Shown: positions 18,862 to 28,155, counted from the stretch's first letter. The stretch: DNA of 64,000 bases from Nonlabens sp. (GCF_018401815.1 NZ_JAGYKG010000001.1:1-64000); one strand, 5' to 3'. Made by a program: numbers and translations. Notes: generated by a model from the letters alone, not told the origin.

Positions 18862-19724
18862 TTTGGTTACTTCTAAGTATAGCGACGTCCAGCTTTCTTT
18901 ATGTGATTTTTAAATATTTTGAAGTCTTTAAAGTACACACGCTTCACGCCATCATAGTGAATTACATCGTGGCTTGTACTACGGGCTTTCTAGCTTACGG
19001 AAGTGTACCAGATGTAGAAGAGATCATTCATGCCGACTGGCTGTTTTACGCTTTATTTTTAGGAGTTGTATTCATTAGCATTTTTAATGTCATGGCATTA
19101 ACCAGTCAGAGAAATGGCTTATCAGTCGCTGCTGTATCTGGTAAAATGTCGCTAGTTATTCCTGTGATAGCAGGGATATGGCTGTATGAAGAATCCATAG
19201 GATGGATGAAGGTAGTAGGGATTCTTCTCGCGTTGCTATCGGTTTATCTTACTTCGGTAAGGTCCAAAGAGGGGTTGACCTTCAACAAGAGCTTGTTGCT
19301 GCTTCCATTTGTTTTGTTCTTAGGAAGTGGGGTGATAGATACCACCATCAAATATGCAGAGATTACTCATGTTCCTAGCGGTGACGAACCTTTGTTTAGC
19401 GCAATTTGCTTTGCGATGGCTTTTGTCATTGGAATTCTGGTCCTGATCTATGAGGCAACTCAAAAGCGCTTTTTAACTTTTAGATCTATAGTTGCAGGTG
19501 TTGTTTTAGGAGTGCCTAATTATTATTCTATTTATTTTCTAATCAAAACCCTTAAAAACGGAATGGAAAGCAGTGTGGTGTACCCTATCAACCATGTGGG
19601 AACCGTACTTTTTACTTCAGTGTTAGGCGTATGGCTTTTTAAGGAAAAGCTACTTCCTAAAAACTACATGGGAATTGTGGTGGCTGTTGCAGCTATTCTT
19701 ATGATCGCTTTTGCGAAAGCCTGA
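18858..19724 (+). CDS. EamA/DMT-superfamily transporter
   Basis: The 288-residue protein has about ten hydrophobic segments in two EamA-like halves (conserved MSLVIPVIAGIWLYEE in the first and NHVGTVLFTSVLGVWLFKE in the second). It is probably an inner-membrane exporter of metabolites; the substrate is unknown. It overlaps ribD by 4 nt (ATGA), so a link to flavin or vitamin movement is possible but unproved. The last codons are a palindrome variant (19706-19720) that gives the C-terminus IAFAKA. Confidence 0.88.
   Translation: MIWLLLSIATSSFLYVIFKYFEVFKVHTLHAIIVNYIVACTTGFLAYGSVPDVEEIIHADWLFYALFLGVVFISIFNVMALTSQRNGLSVAAVSGKMSLVIPVIAGIWLYEESIGWMKVVGILLALLSVYLTSVRSKEGLTFNKSLLLLPFVLFLGSGVIDTTIKYAEITHVPSGDEPLFSAICFAMAFVIGILVLIYEATQKRFLTFRSIVAGVVLGVPNYYSIYFLIKTLKNGMESSVVYPINHVGTVLFTSVLGVWLFKEKLLPKNYMGIVVAVAAILMIAFAKA
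19706..19720. repeat. Dispersed palindrome, variant at the end of the EamA gene
   Basis: CGCTTTTGCGAAAGC, one base off the consensus core. It forms the last codons of the transporter gene, so the repeat may have replaced the original C-terminus. Confidence 0.7.
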
Positions 19725-19740
19725 CATAAAAAAATGGTTG

Positions 19741-20319
19741 CTACTGTCTCGTAAAGTCTCCAAAACCAGCTACCTCAATTCTTTGAGTGGCACCATTAAC
19801 GTTTTGAGTAGTGGCAGGGTTAATTAGGATCACGAGGTCTGTAGCAGTTAGTGTATCAATAGTAAAGTCTGCATCTTAGCCAAATTGAGGGAGTCCAGAA
19901 CTGCTTTGATTGGAGGAAGGAATCAGGTCCAAATCGGATCCGTTTACAACATAAATGCCAGAATCATTAATACTCATTGTTTGGGTACCTTGTGATATTC
20001 CTTGTAAAAATATTTCAAAAGTTTGATCACCTACAGCGGTATACCTACCATCACTATTGAATGAGAGAACTGAGCTTGCACTTACCAACTCATTAGAACT
20101 TGTAGAAGTAACTGTATTACCCATAACAGAGGCAGTAAGAGTTGTATTTGTGGCATAGTCAATAATCCCAGTCTCCCACTGCAGAAGTTGTTACCGGCCC
20201 TCCATCAGGTCCTGAACCTCCAGCGGCAGCTCCCTTCGGATTGAGACATGGATCTAAAGGTTCTGTTTCACAAGCAATTGAGGCTATTGCTAAAAATAAT
20301 AATCGAGGATCTTTTTCAT
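19741..20319 (-). pseudogene. Frameshifted small lipoprotein gene
   Basis: Three reading frames join into one plausible lipoprotein. MKKI starts at 20319 but hits a stop; one base over, LLFLAIASIAC gives a good lipobox followed by an ETEPLDPCLNPKG segment. That frame stops after GDWDY near 20160, where a shift continues ATNTTLTASVMGN and a lipocalin-like SFNSDGRYTAVG region to QFG (19876). A third shift continues DFTIDTLTATDLVILI and ends EVAGFGDFTRQ at 19741. It is either a true pseudogene or a gene with sequencing errors. The two open pieces at 19876-20124 and 20159-20365 are not separate genes. Confidence 0.75.
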
Positions 20320-20401
20320 GATAAAGTTTAATGGTTATTTTGCTAAAATAATCCAAGCATTCCATCTTACAACCTATTAAGATGGATAAAAAAAATTACC
20401 C

Positions 20402-21007
20402 TTGACTGATTCTTATAAAACCATCATTAAAGCTACTGAGGAGATTCTTTATAAAGACAGAGGTAGTAAGTTCTATGCCAACGCATTTCCATTAACAGAC
20501 CCTGAAGAGGTAACCGATCTCATCGCCGTCTTGCGCCACACACACCCTAAAGCTGGACACCATTGTTATGCCTGGAAACTAGGCCCTAGTGATGATAATT
20601 ACAGAGCAAATGATGATGGGGAACCTAGTCACAGTGCTGGAGACCCTATATTAGGACAACTAGTTGCTCATGAACTTAGTGACGTTCTTGTAGTGGTTTC
20701 TAGAATCTTCGGTGGTACCAAATTAGGAGTAGGAGGTTTGATAAGCGCTTACCGAGAGGCGGCAAGACTTGCCCTTTCCCATGCAAAAATAGTCACAAGA
20801 ACCATTACTGCTGAAGTGGAAATTTATTTTGAATACCCACAAATGAGCCAGGTGATGCGGTTTATAGAGGAGCAGCATTTTAAGATAACAAAACAAGAGA
20901 TGACAACTACTTGCACGATCACCATTGCCGTACCTGAATCCAGACAACAAGAAGTGGTTGATGTTCTCCATACCATGTACCCGATTACCTCAAAACCTGT
21001 CAACTAA
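20402..21007 (+). CDS. YigZ/IMPACT family protein
   Basis: The 201-residue protein begins with a TTG codon in this frame. It has the UPF0029 blocks KDRGSKFYANAFP, HPKAGHHCYAWKLG, DDGEPSHSAGDPILGQL and RIFGGTKLGVGGL(I)SAYREAA typical of the YigZ/IMPACT family, plus a C-terminal ferredoxin-like domain. The biochemical role of bacterial members is not settled. It converges with the flavin enzyme downstream, with a 4-nt overlap of the two 3' ends. Confidence 0.92.
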   Translation: MTDSYKTIIKATEEILYKDRGSKFYANAFPLTDPEEVTDLIAVLRHTHPKAGHHCYAWKLGPSDDNYRANDDGEPSHSAGDPILGQLVAHELSDVLVVVSRIFGGTKLGVGGLISAYREAARLALSHAKIVTRTITAEVEIYFEYPQMSQVMRFIEEQHFKITKQEMTTTCTITIAVPESRQQEVVDVLHTMYPITSKPVN

Positions 21008-21549
21008 GGAACCAGCCACTGCCCTTTCCAACCGTCTTCGGTTTTATAAACCGCTCGTAGGTGATTAGGTCTTTTCAATCTTAAATATTCTATGGTATGT
21101 GGAACAAACTTTAAGGCCACAAAGTTACTTTCTGATCTAGATACGTATTCCACCTGATCAGGCTGATCAATAGCGCACCCAGGGGAAACAGATGTTGTAT
21201 AATCCTTTATAGCCTTTTCAGAAACTTTTTGAAACAACCTTTTAATTTCTTTTTGGTCTCGCACTACTGTCAATTGACCATCTAATCGTATTTGCATCAA
21301 CTTTTTAGGATGATATGCCAGCATACAAGCATTATCATTAGTACTTATATGAGAGATCTTCTGTGATCTTGCATCTGTAAAAATGATGCATTCTAAAGAT
21401 TCGGATACTTCTCTTAACACTACCGTTCGGGATCTTGGTGATTTTTGTTCATCAACGGTTGATAAGGTGACGTATTTGAAGGGATGCCTTCTCATGGATA
21501 TAGCGCCTCTGAGTTCGTGTATTAGGTCAGAAAATAACTCTTGTAACAT
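21004..21549 (-). CDS. Pyridoxamine 5'-phosphate oxidase family flavoprotein
   Basis: The 181-residue protein has the split-barrel FMN-binding fold: FKYVTLSTVDEQKSPRSRTVVLREV, then IIFTDARSQKISHI, a YHPKKLMQIRLDGQ strand and the C-terminal LRLKRPNHLRAVYKTEDGW segment like that of PNPOx. It could be a pyridoxamine phosphate oxidase relative rather than PdxH itself, being shorter than PdxH (about 215). It lies between the YigZ gene (convergent) and a thioesterase gene on its own strand. Confidence 0.82.
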   Translation of the reverse strand: MLQELFSDLIHELRGAISMRRHPFKYVTLSTVDEQKSPRSRTVVLREVSESLECIIFTDARSQKISHISTNDNACMLAYHPKKLMQIRLDGQLTVVRDQKEIKRLFQKVSEKAIKDYTTSVSPGCAIDQPDQVEYVSRSESNFVALKFVPHTIEYLRLKRPNHLRAVYKTEDGWKGQWLVP

Positions 21550-21573
21550 ATATCGTGCTGTTAATTGTTTGAA

Positions 21574-21597
21574 ATCTCGCTTTCGAGAAAGCGAGAT
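21574..21597. repeat. Dispersed palindrome, variant copy upstream of the flavin enzyme
   Basis: Arms ATCTCGCTTT and AAAGCGAGAT form a 10-bp inverted repeat around CGAG, so the core reads CTTTCGAGAAAG. It lies between the flavoprotein start and the thioesterase stop. Confidence 0.75.
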
Positions 21598-21606
21598 GTT
21601 TAATTA

Positions 21607-22017
21607 TCATGTGTTTAAAAGCTTTTTACACGCCTCTAAAAAATCTGGAATCGGCTTTCTAGGTCTAAAAGTTTGTGCATCAGTAAATACCAAAGTGAGC
21701 TCACAAACGGCACAAACTTGATTCTTCTGATTAACTATTTCATAATCAAAAATTACTCTTGTGGTAGGTATAGATTTAAGGGAAATTTTAACACTAATTT
21801 CATCACCGAATTTGATCGGATTTTTATACTTTAAATCGATATTATAAACAGGTAGAAGCACGCCTGCCTCTTCCATTTTAACATAAGAGAATCCTAACTG
21901 GCTCAGCCAATCCAGCCTTGCCTGCTCTAAGTATATCAGATAGTTAGCATGATGAATGATTCCCATCTGATCGGTTTCTGAATACCTGGGTGTAATATTA
22001 ATTGTAATTGGAAACAT
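21607..22017 (-). CDS. 4-hydroxybenzoyl-CoA thioesterase-like (YbgC family) hotdog protein
   Basis: The protein has the hotdog-fold thioesterase signature RYSETDQMGIIHHANYLIYLEQARLDWL, with the active-site Asp in ETDQMG. It would hydrolyse an acyl-CoA thioester in the cytoplasm. I place the start at the ATG at 22017 (MFPITI); the frame opens four codons earlier with TTG at 22029, which is less likely. It is about 136 residues and divergent from dnaA. Confidence 0.9.
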   Translation of the reverse strand: MFPITINITPRYSETDQMGIIHHANYLIYLEQARLDWLSQLGFSYVKMEEAGVLLPVYNIDLKYKNPIKFGDEISVKISLKSIPTTRVIFDYEIVNQKNQVCAVCELTLVFTDAQTFRPRKPIPDFLEACKKLLNT

Positions 22018-22114
22018 AAAATTTATCAATATTTATTTGTTTTATAAGGCCTTGTAGCACAGTGCAACTTTTTTTTTATAAATCAAACCTTAAATAAATT
22101 TTTTTTAAGGTTTT

Positions 22115-22123
22115 TTATACACA
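22115..22123 (+). promoter_or_regulatory. Single DnaA-box match upstream of dnaA
   Basis: TTATACACA fits the TTATNCACA box, 85 nt before dnaA. The surrounding 22030-22200 is strongly AT-rich. Only one box is seen, so this suggests dnaA autoregulation more than a full origin. Confidence 0.4.
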
Positions 22124-22207
22124 TATTTGTCATCGATTATTAAAACAGTAATTCTTTGTGATTCGTAGTTCTTAATCGACCCAACACTAACCAAAAAAAA
22201 ACAACTT

Positions 22208-23635
22208 ATGGCACTGACTTCAGAATCGGTATGGGAAAATTGTCTCGCATTTATAAAAGATAATATTGCTGCTCAAGCCTACAAAACATGGTTTGCACCA
22301 ATTAAACCTGTAAAGCTAACTGATACCGCTTTAAGTATACAAGTGCCGAGTCGATTTTTTTATGAATGGTTGGAAGAACATTACATCAAGTTATTAAAAA
22401 CGGCACTTACCCGTGAATTAGGTGAAGGAGCTAAACTGATCTATGCGATCAAAATGGAAAATCCTACAAAAGGAATGGAAGCATTTACCGAGAAAATTCC
22501 AAGCAGTAATCGCAGCATTAATAATTCTCAAACTGTAGACGCACCGGTAAGAAGTAAAAGTCCTGAACTCAAAAACCCTTTTATTATACCTGGTATTAGA
22601 AATGTAAAAATTGAATCACAACTCAATCCATCCTATAATTTTGAAACTTTTTTAGAAGGAGACTCCAATAGACTTGCACGCAGTGCTGGAATGGCTGTTT
22701 CTAATAAACCTGGTGGGACTAGTTTTAACCCGCTATTGATTTTTGGTGGTGTAGGATTAGGGAAAACCCACTTGGCTCACGCTATAGGTGTTGGAATTAA
22801 AGAAAACTATCCCGATAAAACAGTTCTTTATATCAGTGCCGAAAAATTCACACAACAATATATTGAGTCGGTACGCAAGAACAACCGTAACGATTTTATA
22901 CATTTCTATCAGATTGTAGATGTACTTATTGTAGATGACATCCAGTTTTTTGCTGGAAAATCAAGTACACAAGATGTCTTTTTCCATATATTTAATCACT
23001 TGCATCAAAACGGCAAGCAAGTCATTTTAACTAGTGATAAGAAACCTGTGGATATGCAGGACATTGAGCAACGCCTTCTTTCTCGTTTCAAATGGGGACT
23101 TAGTGCAGAGTTAAATCATCCAGATTATGAAACTCGGGTTTCGATTATCAAGAATAAACTCTATCGCGATGGCGTAGAGATGGATGAGGATGTCATTCAC
23201 TATCTAGCAGATAATATTAAAACTAACATTAGAGAACTGGAAGGAGCTATTATTTCTTTAATCGCGCACTCTTCTTTTAATCGTAAGGAAATCACTATAG
23301 ATCTTGCTCGCAAGATCGTAGAGAACTATGTAAAGAATACAAAAAGAGAAATTTCCATAGATCAAATCCAGCAAGTAGTAAGTGATTACTTCTCTATGGA
23401 TGTAGAAACGTTGCAATCCAAGACTCGTAAACGGCATATTGTACAAGCTAGACAGCTAGCAATGTACTTCTCTAAAAAACTCACGAAAGCTTCCCTTGCA
23501 AGTATAGGAACACAAATAGGTAAAAGAGACCACGCTACCGTATTGCATGCATGTAAAACAGTAGATAACCTTGCTTCTACCGATAAGCAATTCAATAAAT
23601 ACGTAGAAGACCTTCATAAAAAATTAGCCAATTAG
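22208..23635 (+). CDS. dnaA: Chromosomal replication initiator protein DnaA
   Basis: This 475-residue AAA+ initiator has an N-terminal DnaB/DiaA-binding domain (VWENCLAFIKDNI), a linker, the ATPase core with Walker A GGVGLGKTH (about 179-187) and Walker B VLIVDDIQFF, and the C-terminal DNA-binding helix-turn-helix with QIGKRDHATVLHACKTV. Length is normal. It overlaps the following phosphatase gene by one base. A single DnaA-box match lies upstream. The usual dnaN neighbour is absent, as often in Bacteroidota. Confidence 0.98.
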   Translation: MALTSESVWENCLAFIKDNIAAQAYKTWFAPIKPVKLTDTALSIQVPSRFFYEWLEEHYIKLLKTALTRELGEGAKLIYAIKMENPTKGMEAFTEKIPSSNRSINNSQTVDAPVRSKSPELKNPFIIPGIRNVKIESQLNPSYNFETFLEGDSNRLARSAGMAVSNKPGGTSFNPLLIFGGVGLGKTHLAHAIGVGIKENYPDKTVLYISAEKFTQQYIESVRKNNRNDFIHFYQIVDVLIVDDIQFFAGKSSTQDVFFHIFNHLHQNGKQVILTSDKKPVDMQDIEQRLLSRFKWGLSAELNHPDYETRVSIIKNKLYRDGVEMDEDVIHYLADNIKTNIRELEGAIISLIAHSSFNRKEITIDLARKIVENYVKNTKREISIDQIQQVVSDYFSMDVETLQSKTRKRHIVQARQLAMYFSKKLTKASLASIGTQIGKRDHATVLHACKTVDNLASTDKQFNKYVEDLHKKLAN

Positions 23636-24108
23636 TGAACGAGAAAACAAGCATTTTAATGGTATGTTTGGGCAACATCTGCCGATCTCCACTTGCTGAA
23701 GGCTTGATGAAATCAAAACTCAACTTTACTAAATTTACAGTTGACAGTGCAGGAACAAGTAGTGGTCATAAAGGAGAAGCTCCTGACAAAAGATCCATTG
23801 CTGTTGCAAAGAAATACGGTTTGGATATCTCTAAACAAAAGAGCCGTAAACTTCTTGAAGAAGATTTTAAAAATTTTGATGTTCTTTATGTTATGGATCA
23901 GTCCAATTACAATGATGTCACTGCTCTCGCCAGTACAGAAGAGCAAAAGAAAAAAGTGATCAAAATTCTAGACGAAGTCTTCCCCGGTGAAAACCTAGAC
24001 GTGCCTGACCCTTATTACGGAGGCTCTACAGGTTTTGAAAACATTTACCGCATGCTGGACCGGGCCACTGATGTTATTGCTCAGAAAATGGACAATCATA
24101 TAAAATAA
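23635..24108 (+). CDS. Low-molecular-weight protein-tyrosine phosphatase
   Basis: This 157-residue enzyme has the active-site loop CLGNICRS (C11 to R17) at the N-terminus and the acid Asp in DPYYGG (late), the classic LMW-PTP arrangement. It starts with GTG, sharing a base with the dnaA stop codon, so translation is coupled to dnaA. The substrate is unknown; related enzymes act on tyrosine-phosphorylated or arginine-phosphorylated proteins. A strong terminator follows. Confidence 0.95.
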   Translation: MNEKTSILMVCLGNICRSPLAEGLMKSKLNFTKFTVDSAGTSSGHKGEAPDKRSIAVAKKYGLDISKQKSRKLLEEDFKNFDVLYVMDQSNYNDVTALASTEEQKKKVIKILDEVFPGENLDVPDPYYGGSTGFENIYRMLDRATDVIAQKMDNHIK

Positions 24109-24120
24109 TCATATTATTAA

Positions 24121-24152
24121 AAAAACAACAGCATTATAATGCTGTTGTTTTT
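24121..24152. terminator. Bidirectional terminator after the tyrosine phosphatase
   Basis: AAAAACAACAGCAT (24121-24134) pairs perfectly with ATGCTGTTGTTTTT (24139-24152) around TATA. A T-run ends the plus-strand side and an A-run opens it, so it can serve dnaA-PTP and the converging menE transcript. Confidence 0.9.
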
Positions 24153-24183
24153 TTAATGGCTTTTAATTTCTGCTAACCACCTT

Positions 24184-25239
24184 CTATCGATGGTCAGAAA
24201 ATAACTTTTCTAAAATCACTCGCTTATCCATTTTGCCAGTATGGGTTAAAGCAAACTTTTCTACAAAATAAATTTCTTTAGGTATTTCAAATTTTCCCAG
24301 TTTTTGGAACGCCTGTTGCACGTCTCTTTCTTTGCCTTCTATAATCAAAATCACTTTCTGTCCTAATTCTTCGTCTGCTTTTCCTGAAATAAAAAACGAT
24401 TCTGAAATGTGATGAGATAGTTTTTGTTCTATTTGAGTAGGATGTACCTTGACAGATCCTGTATTAATCACATCATCTACTCTCCCCAAGACGTTAAATT
24501 GTTTATCATTAACCAACTCCACTACGTCATTAGTAACTAATGTAGACGTAGCTATTTTAGGGGCATGAATGACCAAGCGGTTTTCTTTATCTTTTTCAAT
24601 TTGAACACCCTCCAAAACAGAGTAATTCTCTTCATAAATAGGGTACAACTCTCTTACTGCAATATGAGAGGAGGTCTCTGTCATCCCATAGGTATGGAAG
24701 GCTTTGGTATGCTTTCCTTTTAATTTTTCAATAAGACCTTGAGAAACCGCGCCACCGCCGATGATGACTTTTCTAACTTTATGAATATCGTCTAGGGATT
24801 TAGCAACTTGTAAAGGAGACATGGCAGTAAAGTCGTATCTCTTATCGGCTTTACGAAGTGGTGTGGTACTAGGCTGTACAAGATCTAAATGCCATCCCAA
24901 TGTCATGGCTCTTACCATCATCATCTTTCCAGCGATATAACTCAAAGGCAAGCAGCACAACACCTCTTTTTCTGCTCCTATATCAAAATACTGACCAGTC
25001 ATTACCGCACTATTGATCATGTGCTGTTTATTTAATTTATACTCTTTAGGAACACCTGTAGAGCCACTAGTTCGCACAGTAACTACATCAAAGTTATCCA
25101 GCCAACTCAAGAGGAAATCACCTATTTGCTTTTCCCACTCCTCGCCTTCTTTGATATAACTGTAAGCAACGATCATGACTCCTTCATAATCTAAAGAGTG
25201 ACCGTTTAATTTAAAAGTCGGATGTATTTTAGGGATCAT
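24184..25239 (-). CDS. menE: o-succinylbenzoate-CoA ligase-type AMP-binding enzyme
   Basis: This 351-residue acyl-CoA synthetase-like enzyme has the AMP-binding P-loop TSGSTGVPKEYK near the N-terminus, HTYGMTETSSH, and the GRVDDVINTGSVKV hinge with KMDKR near the end. It is shorter than E. coli MenE (about 450), as is usual in Bacteroidota. With the menC-like gene two positions upstream it fits menaquinone synthesis (OSB to OSB-CoA). The gene is the last of a three-gene operon with a CPBP membrane protein in the middle. Confidence 0.88.
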   Translation of the reverse strand: MIPKIHPTFKLNGHSLDYEGVMIVAYSYIKEGEEWEKQIGDFLLSWLDNFDVVTVRTSGSTGVPKEYKLNKQHMINSAVMTGQYFDIGAEKEVLCCLPLSYIAGKMMMVRAMTLGWHLDLVQPSTTPLRKADKRYDFTAMSPLQVAKSLDDIHKVRKVIIGGGAVSQGLIEKLKGKHTKAFHTYGMTETSSHIAVRELYPIYEENYSVLEGVQIEKDKENRLVIHAPKIATSTLVTNDVVELVNDKQFNVLGRVDDVINTGSVKVHPTQIEQKLSHHISESFFISGKADEELGQKVILIIEGKERDVQQAFQKLGKFEIPKEIYFVEKFALTHTGKMDKRVILEKLFSDHR

Positions 25240-25254
25240 AATTTAGTATGGTTA

Positions 25255-26208
25255 CTATTTATCATTAAAAGGTTCTGGTTCTAATGCGAGAAACTCCTCC
25301 TTGCTCAGTACCCTACCAAACAATTTTTCTTTCCAGTTTTTCCATTTGTAAATCTTACCCAAAATAAGTAATAAAATAGGATAACCTATTCCTATAGGTA
25401 AGGCATCTACGATGGAAAATGAAGGCATAACAGAAGTGTCCAGGTAAACAGAATCTGTTTGTATAGCAGTCCAAGTAGAGGTGATCAATAAAGCTCCCAC
25501 TATATTATTGGCTGCATGAAATCCCAACGCAAGTTCTAACCCCTCATCCAGCAAAGTCATCGCTCCTAAAACCAGTCCTGTGCCTATATAAAAAATCATT
25601 ACAGAAGGTCCTAATTTCTCCACTTCTGGATTAGCAGCATGCATCACACCAAATAATACAGAAGTGACTATCCATGAAACTGCGCGGCTTTTGGTAGCTA
25701 TACCTAAACCTTGAAGCAATTGCCCTCTGAATAAGTACTCCTCAAAACTTGTTTGAAAAGGAAATAACACTAATGAAATGAAAAGCAAGGGCAGGAAACT
25801 GGTCCAATTAAACTGCAACTCATAATTTTCAGGAACCGAATAAACAGCTATAAGGGTAGTGCCTGCAGAAAAAGTACCCCAAAGCACAAACATCAAGCCT
25901 ATGCGTTTCCAATCAATCTTTTTACGAGAAGTAGTGAAATGGGTGAGTGTCTGTTGATGAATAAATTTTACCCAAAAGAATACAGCTAATAAACCCACAA
26001 CAAAAATCACAAGATTTATAGCTAAGAAAACATTCTTCCCGATTTGATCTATCATTTGACTCATCAGCGCCTCCATAGACTGATCAGTTTCGGCAAGCAT
26101 CAACTTTGTAGACACATAGTTAAAAGACATTAAAAGTATAAATAGTACTGGAATTACAAAAAAGTTCCAAGCCCCTAATTTTCCTTTATAACCTTGTTCT
26201 ATATACAT
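25255..26208 (-). CDS. CPBP family intramembrane metalloprotease
   Basis: The 317-residue protein has about eight transmembrane segments and the CPBP/Abi motifs: EEYLFRG (156-162), then VLFGVMHA and FHAANN, whose glutamates, arginine and histidines form the metal site. It would cleave or modify membrane-embedded substrates. It sits between menC and menE with tiny gaps (2 and 15 nt), which may link it to the quinone operon by transcription only. Confidence 0.9.
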   Translation of the reverse strand: MYIEQGYKGKLGAWNFFVIPVLFILLMSFNYVSTKLMLAETDQSMEALMSQMIDQIGKNVFLAINLVIFVVGLLAVFFWVKFIHQQTLTHFTTSRKKIDWKRIGLMFVLWGTFSAGTTLIAVYSVPENYELQFNWTSFLPLLFISLVLFPFQTSFEEYLFRGQLLQGLGIATKSRAVSWIVTSVLFGVMHAANPEVEKLGPSVMIFYIGTGLVLGAMTLLDEGLELALGFHAANNIVGALLITSTWTAIQTDSVYLDTSVMPSFSIVDALPIGIGYPILLLILGKIYKWKNWKEKLFGRVLSKEEFLALEPEPFNDK

Positions 26209-26210
26209 AT

Positions 26211-27254
26211 TTACAATTTTAAATCATTAGTGTTCCAGCTGCCAGATGCGTTACAGTACAAATGACCTTTTTTAATCTCTAAAGGAGCTTCTATGTTATT
26301 AGTAAAAAGAGATCCTGTCCCCAGTCCTTGAGGCATTTTATTTCCTAAAGTGTAGGTAAATTGCGCAATCGCATTAAGGCCAACATTAGACTCTAGCGCA
26401 CTAGTGATCCACCAGTTAATGTTTCTCTCTTCAGCAAGATGGATCCATTCTCTACTGCTTTGAAAACCCCCTATTAAAGCGGGCTTTAAAATGAGGTACT
26501 GAGGTTGGATAGTTTCCAGACAATTTATTTTTTCTTCTATTTCGTAACATCCTATCAATTCCTCATCAAGCGCAATATCAACAGGGCTTTGCTCACAAAG
26601 TCTAGCCATTTCTTGCCACTGTCCTTGTGCTATAGGTTGCTCGATACTGTGTACTTGATGTGACGCTATTTCTTCCAATTTTCCCAAGGCATTCTCTGGG
26701 GTAAAAGCTCCATTAGCATCTACTCGTATGCTGATCTCGCTTTCGCGAAAGCGGGAACGTATTAATTTTAACAGACTCATTTCAGACTCAAAATCAATGG
26801 CACCTATCTTCATTTTAATACAATCAAAGCCCTCTCTGAGTTTTTCCTCTAGCTGTTGCATCATGAAATCTTGATTTCCCATCCACACCAAGCCATTGAT
26901 AGCAATAGCATCATGTCCCTCTGTAAACATAGAAGGAAATAAGGTGAAGGGATTACTGGACTGCAAAGACTTTATCGCCATTTCATAACCAAATAAAATA
27001 GACGGCCATTCTTTTAACGCCTGCATCATTTTTACCTGTGGTAACTTGATATGATCACATGTCCATTGCAGTTTTTCTTCAAAATCAGGGCGATCATCTA
27101 TAGAAAGACCTGCAAACATATTCACCTCTCCTACTCCTTTTTTCACTCCATTATCGATGATCAAAAACCAGGTGTCTTTTGTTTTTAAAACACCACGGGA
27201 AGTTCCCGCAGGTTGCTTGAATTCTAACACGTACTTCCGGTAAACTGCTTTCAT
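26211..27254 (-). CDS. menC: o-succinylbenzoate synthase-type enolase-superfamily enzyme
   Basis: The 347-residue enzyme has an enolase-superfamily fold with the KMKIG lysine motif, metal ligands in RVDANGAF (D), SIEQPI (E) and DEEL (D/E), and the late conserved ILKP. Placement just before menE supports dehydration of SHCHC to OSB in menaquinone synthesis rather than muconate or dipeptide epimerase activity. A palindrome copy (26739-26754) is read in a different frame and gives RFRES. It is followed, on its strand, by two bases and the CPBP gene. Confidence 0.88.
   Translation of the reverse strand: MKAVYRKYVLEFKQPAGTSRGVLKTKDTWFLIIDNGVKKGVGEVNMFAGLSIDDRPDFEEKLQWTCDHIKLPQVKMMQALKEWPSILFGYEMAIKSLQSSNPFTLFPSMFTEGHDAIAINGLVWMGNQDFMMQQLEEKLREGFDCIKMKIGAIDFESEMSLLKLIRSRFRESEISIRVDANGAFTPENALGKLEEIASHQVHSIEQPIAQGQWQEMARLCEQSPVDIALDEELIGCYEIEEKINCLETIQPQYLILKPALIGGFQSSREWIHLAEERNINWWITSALESNVGLNAIAQFTYTLGNKMPQGLGTGSLFTNNIEAPLEIKKGHLYCNASGSWNTNDLKL
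26739..26754. repeat. Dispersed palindrome, copy in menC
   Basis: CGCTTTCGCGAAAGCG, encoding RFRES next to the metal-ligand strand of the enolase barrel. Confidence 0.9.
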
Positions 27255-27599
27255 GAGGTGAATATAGTTACTAGTAGATTTTAGTTGAAAAAGATTGTGA
27301 AATAGTTAAGAAAAATAACTTAATAGAGAAGTTAGAGTTCAGAGATCAGTTGCAAAAGATGTGATTTCTGAGAAGCAGCATGGAGAAAGCTACTGAAAAG
27401 TCACAAACAAACTTGATTCTCATTTCTTTCCCTTTCAATGTTCTAAAATAAATAGTCACGACCTACTGCTTACTGAAAACGGCCACTGTTAACTCAACTA
27501 CTGTCTAACAACACACCGAATACAGTTCGAAATCAACCTGCCACTTGCCCAATTCCTGCTAACTCCTGCCTACTTCATACTGCATACTGACACTGCCTA
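27255..27599. other. Intergenic stretch with degenerate GGCAGT-type repeats
   Basis: No gene. The part next to the DUF4442 stop (27440-27599) is built of short variants of CTGCC, CTACT and AACTC. It includes TCAACCTGCC at 27533-27542, which recurs at 17212-17221 and 53490-53499. Confidence 0.6.
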
Positions 27600-28049
27600 C
27601 TATTTTCTCTTCACCGTCCACTCAAAATGAAATTCGCTCACTTGCACCCCCTTTTCGTTCACTCCTTTAGACGTCATCCATAAGGTTTGCCCTACTCCAG
27701 TGGCTACTGTTGTTGCGATGGCTTCTTGTATCGCCGCTCCATCCAAACATGTAAAAGTAATGCGCCCTGTGGCTTTTTTAGTAAAAGAGGCGTTGTTATT
27801 GGCCACAAGCATGGACACTTTAGCCTCGCTTTTATGTATATAAGACATCACTAAAGCCCCAGTAGAAAGCTCTGCTGCCATGGCTTGCACAGCAAAGTAC
27901 ATGCTCTTAAATGGGTTCTGATTGAACCACTTGTGCTTGACACTAACCGTACAGTTTTCTGCATCAATCTGGGTACATCTCACACCGGTCCACCAGCAAC
28001 TAGGCAGCTTAAAAAAGGTAAATGTGTTAATTTTTTTAGGCGTGATCAT
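27600..28049 (-). CDS. DUF4442 hotdog-fold protein (thioesterase-like)
   Basis: The 149-residue protein matches the DUF4442 pattern: an FFKLPSCWWTGVR start, WFNQNPFKSMYFAVQAMAAELSTGALVM, and a last FHFEWTVKRK strand. The FKSMYFAVQAMAAE helix replaces the usual hotdog helix. These proteins are thought to be thioesterase relatives; the substrate is unknown. It is transcribed alone on the minus strand. Confidence 0.8.
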   Translation of the reverse strand: MITPKKINTFTFFKLPSCWWTGVRCTQIDAENCTVSVKHKWFNQNPFKSMYFAVQAMAAELSTGALVMSYIHKSEAKVSMLVANNNASFTKKATGRITFTCLDGAAIQEAIATTVATGVGQTLWMTSKGVNEKGVQVSEFHFEWTVKRK

Positions 28050-28097
28050 AATTTTAACATTTACCGTAAAAATAGTAAAAAGGCTTGTATTTGCAAC

Positions 28098-28113
28098 GCT
28101 TTCGCGAAAGCGA
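28098..28113. repeat. Dispersed palindrome, intergenic copy
   Basis: CGCTTTCGCGAAAGCG in the divergent gap between the DUF4442 gene and the DUF4870-PadR-PspC operon. Confidence 0.9.
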
Positions 28114-28155
28114 AACCATCAAAAAAATCTAGTTATAAAAAATATATGGTACTTT

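Noticed and set aside
22030..22207. Chromosomal origin next to dnaA
   Set aside because: Only one DnaA-box match and no repeated boxes or dnaN neighbour; oriC often lies elsewhere in Bacteroidota.
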